From a virus, in the IMG/VR virus record IMGVR_UViG_3300020171_000073, positions 1-40,617 of that record: a stretch of 40,617 nucleotides of DNA; one strand, written 5' to 3'. The position numbers and the translations under genes were made by a program. The notes beneath the pieces are model-generated. The model saw nothing but the letters and a program-made list of their open reading frames with translations, was not told where the DNA came from and did no database searches. Shown here piece by piece: positions 16,284 to 20,552 of this stretch. Positions within the stretch are counted from its first letter, which is position 1. The number at the start of each line of letters is the position of its first letter.

Positions 16284-16357
16284 GAGGGGCAGGGTCGATT
16301 CCGCCCCTCGGCTTTCTAACTCGCCAGCAAGTCTAAGGTTGACGAGTTTAGACTTGC
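16284..16357 (-). promoter_or_regulatory. structured RNA segment with alternative hairpins
   Basis: On the - strand, right after a stop codon, GCAAGTCTAA (complement of 16348-16357) pairs perfectly with TTAGACTTGC (complement of 16327-16336). Its loop and stem edge, AACTCGTC, can instead pair with the following GGCGAGTT. A third hairpin, GAGGGGC with GCCCCTC (16284-16309), ends 17 bases before the next start codon. Overlapping stems followed by a GC-rich hairpin suggest a switch or attenuator; no T-run follows. Confidence 0.5.
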
Positions 16358-16561
16358 TTAATCATTTTCTATAATTTCAATCTCAGGTTTATTATCAAGA
16401 CAATTATTTTTAATCCAATTTTTTGCTGGTTTTATTGATTTCCAAATTTTAATCATTGCTCCTAAATAATCTGATTTTGCTGTATCAACGAATGCAAAAT
16501 CATTTCCAATTTGATATTTTACTTTGAAACCGTCTTTATCTTTTATAATCTGGTATTTCAT
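16358..16561 (-). CDS. hypothetical small protein
   Basis: 67 residues, mixed alpha/beta (YQIIKDKDGFKVKYQIGN, then GAMIKIWKSIKPAKNWIKNN). The leader ACTAACCAATAAAAAA before ATG fits the early-gene pattern. No family recognised. Confidence 0.55.
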   Translation of the reverse strand: MKYQIIKDKDGFKVKYQIGNDFAFVDTAKSDYLGAMIKIWKSIKPAKNWIKNNCLDNKPEIEIIEND

Positions 16562-16606
16562 TTTTTTATTGGTTAGTTGTTAATTCGCTTTCCTCGACCT
16601 TGAAAT

Positions 16607-16762
16607 TTATGATAAATAATTCTTAATCATTTCCAACATTATTTGATTTATTGTTTTTTGCGATAAGGCCGCTTTAGATTTTAATTTAGCGTGTAATTCT
16701 TTCGGCAGATTGTGAATAGTGAATTTAGTGATTTCTTTATTTTTCATATAGTTTTGCTTCAT
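16607..16762 (-). CDS. ribbon-helix-helix (Arc/CopG-like) regulator
   Basis: 51 residues (46 from the inner ATG 16747). KFTIHNLPKELHAKLKSKA is the beta strand and first helix of an RHH fold, followed by LSQKTINQIMLEMIKNYL. Such dimers bind short palindromes as repressors. ATG 16762 is chosen because a promoter (16769-16796) places the transcription start at or next to this A, so translation is probably leaderless. The palindrome ATGATATCAT covers the -10 box and is a candidate autoregulatory operator. Confidence 0.8.
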   Translation of the reverse strand: MKQNYMKNKEITKFTIHNLPKELHAKLKSKAALSQKTINQIMLEMIKNYLS

Positions 16763-16768
16763 AGCTTA

Positions 16769-16796
16769 ATGATATCATATAGGGTAAATATGTCAA
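16769..16796 (-). promoter_or_regulatory. sigma70-type promoter with palindromic operator
   Basis: - strand: TTGACA (16796-16791), 16-bp spacer, TATCAT (16774-16769). The perfect palindrome ATGATATCAT (16769-16778) overlaps the -10 box. The RHH gene's ATG begins 7 bases after the -10 box. Confidence 0.7.
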
Positions 16797-16884
16797 GGGT
16801 TATATATTAATTTATTTCCTAGTGTTTTAGCATATTTTATGAAGTTATCCCCTTTTGGGTTTGGTTTCTATAAAGGGCAAAAAG

Positions 16885-16956
16885 TTATGCACTCCTCCTT
16901 TTTATTTCCTCTTTTTCGATTAATTTTCTGGTTAACTTTATTAACCACCACGGCAT
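16885..16956 (-). CDS. possible 23-residue peptide
   Basis: A basic short ORF (MPWWLIKLTRKL ... KRRSA) with GGAAG 8 bases before ATG. It lies in the 228-base space between the RHH gene and the gene after the helicase. The same stretch also has a strong SD (AAGGAGGAG) before a 14-codon GTG frame. Weak support. Confidence 0.25.
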   Translation of the reverse strand: MPWWLIKLTRKLIEKEEIKRRSA

Positions 16957-16990
16957 AAAGTTATACTTCCAACATAATTTGTGAAATTTT

Positions 16991-17182
16991 TTAATTAGTT
17001 TTATAGATTTCATAGTTTTCGATTAAATTTTTGATAAATAATATATCTTGTTTTAGTTGTTCGGTCTTATTTAATTTATAAATCCGTTGTCCTAACTTGC
17101 CCAACTTTTTTAAACATTGCAGATAAAACATTCTATCAGCCGGCAATTTGGAGTTTTTAAATTCAGAAAGGTATTTGTTCAT
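16991..17182 (-). CDS. small basic helical protein
   Basis: 63 residues from ATG 17182, which overlaps the end of the helicase gene by 20 bases; an in-frame TTG upstream is less likely. Helical and Lys/Leu-rich (MFYLQCLKKLGKLGQRIYKL). Its position after the helicase suggests a replication accessory role, without direct evidence. Confidence 0.5.
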   Translation of the reverse strand: MNKYLSEFKNSKLPADRMFYLQCLKKLGKLGQRIYKLNKTEQLKQDILFIKNLIENYEIYKTN

Positions 17183-18023
17183 CTTCAATGTTGCTTATGG
17201 GTAAAAATTTAAAATCTTTTAGATAAATTTTTATAAACCGCATATCGCCAGTTAATCTGCTTTTGCCGACTTTGAGTTTGCTTTCGTTGGTGTAAGTAAC
17301 ACCCTCGTCATCATCTCGATAAATCTTTTTTTTAACCGGTATGCGCCAGATAAACAGGACAGCATCGGCAAGTTTGTAAATTCCACTAGAGCCATAAATA
17401 TCTTTTAGTGAAGGCTCTTTTTCTTCGTCTGTTTTCACGATATGGCTGACTAAGAAGATTATAATGTTAAGTTCCATTGCGATGTTCTTGAGTTCTTTGG
17501 CGACATTTTTATAAACCGCAGTTTCATTATCGCCATATTTTATATCAGTCGGCAAAAGAAAATCTAAGTTGTCAATGAAAACCACTTTAGTCGCCTGCTC
17601 GGAATACCCTTGTTTGATTTTCTTTTTAATCCAGTCAGTTGAAAAAGAGTTAAGTTTTACCGGCGCATAGGCAAGTAGTGAGGTATCACAGCCCATTTGC
17701 CGAAATTTCCAGTTTAAGTTTTGAATGGACATTTCATAGCTAAACCATAAACAAGGGATGTTAGATTTTGAGTAGTTATAGGTCATTGTTTGGGCGAGGG
17801 TGGATTTTCCGTGGCCGGAGTAGCCAGAAAGTATAACCAAGTCGCCTTCCCTAAAACCGCCTAAAAAACTGTCGTCTATGCTTTTAAAACCGCAGGGAAA
17901 AGGTCTAGTCAGTTCGTCTTTTCCCTTAGTGATATTAAAAATCTGTAAAATTTGTTCTTCTTCTAAAATCTGTTTATCCCAGTTAATATCCTCTAATTCG
18001 GGGATTTCTTCTAAATTAGTCAT
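17163..18023 (-). CDS. DnaB-type RecA-fold ATPase (replicative helicase core)
   Basis: 286 residues. Walker A GYSGHGKST at 67-75; FSYEM with E97 as the presumed catalytic glutamate; Walker B KVVFIDNLDFL with D151; then NIIIFLVSHI and DIYGSSGIYKLADAVLFIWR, as in DnaB C-terminal domains. The usual N-terminal collar domain of DnaB (full length about 450) is absent. It should form a hexameric motor that unwinds the fork, or load host helicase. The tail ends IEDEQIPF, which resembles an SSB C-terminal peptide. The start overlaps the initiator stop by 4 bases (ATGA), the O-then-helicase order seen in lambdoid phages. Confidence 0.85.
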   Translation of the reverse strand: MTNLEEIPELEDINWDKQILEEEQILQIFNITKGKDELTRPFPCGFKSIDDSFLGGFREGDLVILSGYSGHGKSTLAQTMTYNYSKSNIPCLWFSYEMSIQNLNWKFRQMGCDTSLLAYAPVKLNSFSTDWIKKKIKQGYSEQATKVVFIDNLDFLLPTDIKYGDNETAVYKNVAKELKNIAMELNIIIFLVSHIVKTDEEKEPSLKDIYGSSGIYKLADAVLFIWRIPVKKKIYRDDDEGVTYTNESKLKVGKSRLTGDMRFIKIYLKDFKFLPISNIEDEQIPF

Positions 18024-18667
18024 AATTTTAATCTTAATTTATTAATTTCATTTAAAAAAGTCCAATAATCATAACCTTTTTCTTTATACCATTTATTAAA
18101 TTCAAAGAATAAAGGAACACAATTTAAACAAATTTCCAAAGTAACCTGTTTAATTCGAGTATTAGCAAAAGCTCTGCATTTAGGATAATTATCAATAATT
18201 GGTTCTTTTCCTATAATCTCTTTAAATTTTTCTTTATAGGAATTTTCTAAAAGAACAGAGGGGGTTTCACTTTCTTTTGTATAGTTTCTTTTGTGTCCAC
18301 CTATTTGGGTTACTTTTATACCTGAATAGGTTACTGGAATACCTGTTTGGGTTACTGTAACCTGTTTAGGTAACTCACGCCAATTAGTGTAGTCTTTCTG
18401 AAATGCTATTTTGTTACCTGTTTTGGTTACTATTTTTCGTTGGATTAATCGTTGTTGTGTTCGCCAAATATGCTGTTTTTTTATTCCTGTTAATTCAACA
18501 AACTGGCTATTAGAAATAATATCCTCTTTTTTGTGCCAACCATAGGTTTTACGCCATAATGCCCATAAATAACGGCTTTCGTATTTGTTTAGATTAGTTC
18601 TAGCAAGGGCTTCGCCTATTTCGTTAGCAATATCAATGTGTCCATTTTCTTTTTGCGGATTTGCCAT
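18020..18667 (-). CDS. lambda-O-like replication initiator
   Basis: 215 residues. The N-terminus (PQKENGHIDIANEIGEALAR, then RYLWALWRKTYGWHKKEDII, ISNSQFVELTGIKKQHIWR) matches the phage replication protein O N-terminal winged helix, which binds origin iterons. The middle (about 90-125, VTVTQTGIPVTYSGIKVTQI) is encoded by iterons. The C-terminal part (KWYKEKGYDYWTFLNEINKL) would contact the helicase. As in lambda, the origin lies inside the initiator gene. The DnaB-type gene follows directly. There is a promoter candidate at 18811-18839 and a hairpin in the leader. Confidence 0.85.
   Translation of the reverse strand: MANPQKENGHIDIANEIGEALARTNLNKYESRYLWALWRKTYGWHKKEDIISNSQFVELTGIKKQHIWRTQQRLIQRKIVTKTGNKIAFQKDYTNWRELPKQVTVTQTGIPVTYSGIKVTQIGGHKRNYTKESETPSVLLENSYKEKFKEIIGKEPIIDNYPKCRAFANTRIKQVTLEICLNCVPLFFEFNKWYKEKGYDYWTFLNEINKLRLKL
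18299..18431. repeat. replication-origin iterons (5 copies) inside the initiator gene
   Basis: Copies of the 16-mer ACCTGTTTGGGTTACT begin at 18299, 18320, 18341, 18360 and 18416. Four are spaced 21, 21 and 19 bp apart, i.e. on one face of the helix. Differences are confined mainly to the middle; the end of the motif reads GGTTACT in four copies and GGTAACT in one. By analogy with lambda ori they are probably the binding sites of the O-like protein. Confidence 0.8.
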
Positions 18668-18677
18668 ATTAATTAAA

Positions 18678-18748
18678 AATTGCTGGCTTTATGTTGCTGC
18701 TCAAGGAGAATAATACATAAACTCCAAACAACATAAAAACCAGCAATT
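18678..18748 (-). promoter_or_regulatory. long imperfect hairpin in the initiator leader
   Basis: AATTGCTGG and TTTATGTTG (18678-18696) pair with CAACATAAA and CCAGCAATT (18729-18748), with one small asymmetry. On the - strand it is followed by TTTTTAATT and then the initiator ATG. The loop contains a second dyad, GGAG/CTCC. It could act as an attenuator or a protein-binding site that limits initiator synthesis. Confidence 0.55.
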
Positions 18749-18810
18749 CGTAATTAAGCTGGGTTGGTATTATTTTTTTTGTTTTGAGCATATTTTTAGG
18801 TTGTATTTAC

Positions 18811-18839
18811 AGTATAAACCTTATTTAAAAATAAAGCAA
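18811..18839 (-). promoter_or_regulatory. candidate promoter for the initiator operon
   Basis: - strand TTGCTT (18839-18834), 17-bp spacer, TATACT (18816-18811). The -10 box is good, the -35 box weak. It would start the transcript that passes through the leader hairpin into the initiator gene. Confidence 0.4.
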
Positions 18840-18848
18840 TGCAGAGAT

Positions 18849-18857
18849 AGTGGATAA
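18849..18857 (-). other. DnaA-box-like site (8 of 9)
   Basis: - strand TTATCCACT against the consensus TTATCCACA. It stands between the initiator gene and the divergent control region, where two more DnaA-like sites occur. Confidence 0.4.
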
Positions 18858-18867
18858 GTAAAATAAG

Positions 18868-19236
18868 TTATTGTGAAAGTATATTTTTAATCTGAACAAA
18901 TATTTGTTGGGCTCGTTGACGAGTTATATTATATTTTTCTGCGATTATTCTAAATGTATTTTTTTCCAATCGCATTTCATATATTTCTCCATCACGAATA
19001 TACTTATCTATTATATTTTTTTTAGGGTTATAATGGATAGCAAAATGGCAACACCTACAAAGAGTAATAAGATTATTTATTTCATTATTTTCAATTCCAT
19101 TTTTGTGATGAACTATTATATTTTCTTTACTATTACATAATACACATTGATAATTATCTCGTTTAAGGGTTAATTCTCTATTACCACCAAAACGATGATT
19201 ATCATAATATAGTGATTTTCGTTCAATTATATTCAT
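18868..19236 (-). CDS. HNH endonuclease with C-terminal helix-turn-helix
   Basis: ATG 19236 (MNIIERKSLYYDNHRFGG) is chosen because a consensus promoter puts the transcript start at this codon. 122 residues. HNH core: CVLCNSKENIIVHHKNGIEN, then NLITLCRCCHFAIH. The C-terminal segment TFRIIAEKYNITRQRAQQIF is a helix-turn-helix, typical of DNA-contact modules on homing endonucleases. It is the first gene of the leftward operon, beside the presumed origin and three DnaA-like sites. Confidence 0.85.
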   Translation of the reverse strand: MNIIERKSLYYDNHRFGGNRELTLKRDNYQCVLCNSKENIIVHHKNGIENNEINNLITLCRCCHFAIHYNPKKNIIDKYIRDGEIYEMRLEKNTFRIIAEKYNITRQRAQQIFVQIKNILSQ

Positions 19237-19242
19237 ATAATT

Positions 19243-19271
19243 ATAATACCTGTTTATTTTTAAATTGTCAA
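19243..19271 (-). promoter_or_regulatory. consensus promoter, leftward early operon
   Basis: - strand TTGACA (19271-19266), 17-bp spacer, TATTAT (19248-19243). The ATG at 19236 begins 7 bases after the -10 box, so the mRNA is probably leaderless. The -35 box lies in one arm of the dyad 19265-19287. Confidence 0.75.
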
Positions 19272-19287
19272 GTTCTAATATTGACAA
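19265..19287. promoter_or_regulatory. operator-like inverted repeat
   Basis: TTGTCAA, 9 bases, TTGACAA. One arm contains the leftward -35 box. A third copy (TTGACAA) at 19308-19314 holds the rightward -35 box. This may bind the XRE-type repressor, although TTGACA is itself the -35 consensus. Confidence 0.45.
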
Positions 19288-19289
19288 CT

Positions 19290-19298
19290 TTATCCACA
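19290..19298 (+). other. DnaA box (perfect) with a second near-match at 19345
   Basis: TTATCCACA is an exact consensus DnaA box, lying between the divergent promoters. TTTTCCACA (19345-19353) differs at one base. Together with the iterons they suggest that host DnaA takes part in initiation, or represses here. Confidence 0.55.
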
Positions 19299-19307
19299 AG
19301 GCAGGGT

Positions 19308-19336
19308 TTGACAATTTATTTTTTATATGGTAAATT
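19308..19336 (+). promoter_or_regulatory. candidate rightward promoter
   Basis: TTGACA (19308-19313), 17-bp spacer, TAAATT (19331-19336; 4 of 6). It would transcribe the leader peptide, the terminator and then the packaging genes. Confidence 0.5.
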
Positions 19337-19370
19337 ATAAATAGTTTTCCACAACAACTAAAAAATACCT

Positions 19371-19415
19371 ATGAAAAAGGGAATTACTAATTTTCGAGGT
19401 ATTGCTACAATATAG
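19371..19415 (+). CDS. possible 14-residue leader peptide
   Basis: ATG plus 13 codons (KKGITNFRGIATI), ending TAG within the first arm of the next terminator hairpin. Coupling between ribosome position and terminator folding would be possible. No amino-acid run points to a particular signal. Confidence 0.35.
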   Translation: MKKGITNFRGIATI

Positions 19416-19436
19416 CTTTTTTGGCTATATTTTTAT
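19410..19436 (+). terminator. attenuator-like terminator in the rightward leader
   Basis: ATATAGC (19410-19416) pairs with GCTATAT (19424-19430), followed by a T-run. The stem is short and AT-rich, so it would be conditional rather than strong. It lies before all rightward genes, a natural place for delayed-early or late control. Confidence 0.55.
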
Positions 19437-19569
19437 TCTGCTACCCGTTTGTGAAGGTCTAGTAACCCACAAACAGCAATTAAATTCTTTCTTTCTCAGG
19501 CATGGGGGAAAAAGAAGAAACCCGCCTAATAAGCGGGTAATAGGATAAAATTATGATTAAAACAAATTT
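19437..19569 (+). promoter_or_regulatory. structured leader before the packaging genes
   Basis: Two further hairpins: GTTTGTG/CACAAAC (19447-19474) and ACCCGC/GCGGGT (19520-19538). No ORF of note lies between them. They belong to the same leader RNA as the terminator upstream. Confidence 0.4.
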
Positions 19570-19716
19570 ATGTCCCCAGCTATTAGTAAAAAACAACAAA
19601 AAGCAATGAGTATTGCCGAACATCACCCCAAACAGCTTTATCGCCGTAACAGGGCTATGCTTAAAATGAGCCATCAGCAATTACACGATTTTGCTGTTAA
19701 AAGAAAAAAGAAATGA
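19570..19716 (+). CDS. DUF3008-like small protein
   Basis: 48 residues (starting SPAISKKQQKAMSIAEHHP, with KLSKEQ-like LKMSHQQLHDFAVKRKKK at the end). The pattern of a basic start, AEHHP, RNRAMLKMS and QLHDFA matches small DUF3008-type proteins found in phages and Patescibacteria. Function is not known. It overlaps the next gene by 4 bases (ATGA) and opens the packaging operon. Confidence 0.7.
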   Translation: MSPAISKKQQKAMSIAEHHPKQLYRRNRAMLKMSHQQLHDFAVKRKKK

Positions 19717-19931
19717 GGCAAGATTTTTACAAATACGTTTGCAATCAATGCGGTAAAGAGGAGTTTATCGAGGTTAATATCCCTAACCCGATCCCAGAGG
19801 GTTGGGGGATTTATACCGACAATGACCGCAAAGACTATCATTTTCACTCTGCTAAATGCTGGGAGGATTTTTGGAAAATTGAAAGTATAAATCTGAAGGA
19901 CTTTAAAACCCCTAATAGTTTTAAGAAATGA
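19713..19931 (+). CDS. small zinc-finger-like protein
   Basis: 72 residues. YVCNQCGKEEFIEVN is a zinc knuckle, and HFHSAKCWEDFW may complete the site with His and Cys. Overlaps both neighbours by 4 bases. Function unknown; possible packaging accessory. Confidence 0.6.
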   Translation: MRQDFYKYVCNQCGKEEFIEVNIPNPIPEGWGIYTDNDRKDYHFHSAKCWEDFWKIESINLKDFKTPNSFKK

Positions 19932-20143
19932 CTTTTAAGGAATTAAGTATAAAAAGGCATAACAAGAGATTAAAGCGTGAAGCCCTTTTAGAAAGCAGGC
20001 GTAAAAGCGGTTTTTACAATAGGGGGATAAGTTTAAAAGAACCGGCAATTATCAAATCGGATATTATAAAAATAAGCTGGTTTAAGAAATTTATTAATTG
20101 GGTAAAAAGTTTATTATATGTGTGCAACCGAAAGGCAAGCTAA
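19928..20143 (+). CDS. small very basic protein
   Basis: 71 residues, rich in Lys/Arg (LSIKRHNKRLKREALLESRR) with an amphipathic aromatic end (SWFKKFINWVKSLLYV). Could bind DNA or membrane. Its 3' end overlaps the small terminase gene by 26 bases. Confidence 0.5.
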   Translation: MTFKELSIKRHNKRLKREALLESRRKSGFYNRGISLKEPAIIKSDIIKISWFKKFINWVKSLLYVCNRKAS

Positions 20144-20552
20144 TGAACGGCAAAAGAAAGTGGCAATAGAATTGATTAAAAATATTAAAAATAATCCGGT
20201 GGTAAATGCGAGTGAGCTGTTGGAAACAGTTGGATATACAAGAAATACAGCAAGACATAAACAAAAAACTATAATTCAAAGCAAAGGCGTGCAAAATGAG
20301 TTAAGACCCGTATTGAAAAAATTGATAGAAAAAAGAGAATTAGTAATTAAGGCATTAACAGGTGAAAAGATTGAAGCGGAAAAAGCAAAAGATTTAGTTG
20401 ATATGCTTGATAAACTCACTAAAAATATAGAACTTTTAAGTGGTAGGCCGACTGAAAACATAAATAATCCCTATGAGAACCAACAACTCCGCAAGATTGC
20501 GGACAGAATTAGAGGAAGAAATCCAGATGGTCAGGCAGATGGCGCAGAGTGA
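20118..20552 (+). CDS. terS: terminase small subunit
   Basis: 144 residues. The N-terminal half (ERQKKVAIELIKNIKNNPVV, NASELLETVGYTRNTARHK, SKGVQNELRPVLKKL) has the helix-turn-helix and GVQ-type linker seen in many TerS proteins. A long helix follows (KLIEKRELVIKALTGEKIEA) and a polar end (PENQQLRKIADRIRG-like). TerS recognises the pac/cos site and stimulates TerL. It directly precedes TerL and overlaps its start by 80 bases, a large overlap that leaves the TerL start uncertain. Confidence 0.75.
   Translation: MCATERQANERQKKVAIELIKNIKNNPVVNASELLETVGYTRNTARHKQKTIIQSKGVQNELRPVLKKLIEKRELVIKALTGEKIEAEKAKDLVDMLDKLTKNIELLSGRPTENINNPYENQQLRKIADRIRGRNPDGQADGAE

Noticed and set aside
16284-16309. GGGTCGATTCC looks like a tRNA T-loop and so like an attachment site in a tRNA 3' end
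   Set aside because: The arms do not fit a T-arm plus acceptor stem, there is no rest of a tRNA, and no integrase gene is visible.
18299-18431. Repeats could be a CRISPR array
   Set aside because: Repeats are 16 bases with 3-5 base gaps inside a coding gene, and there are no cas genes; they fit iterons.
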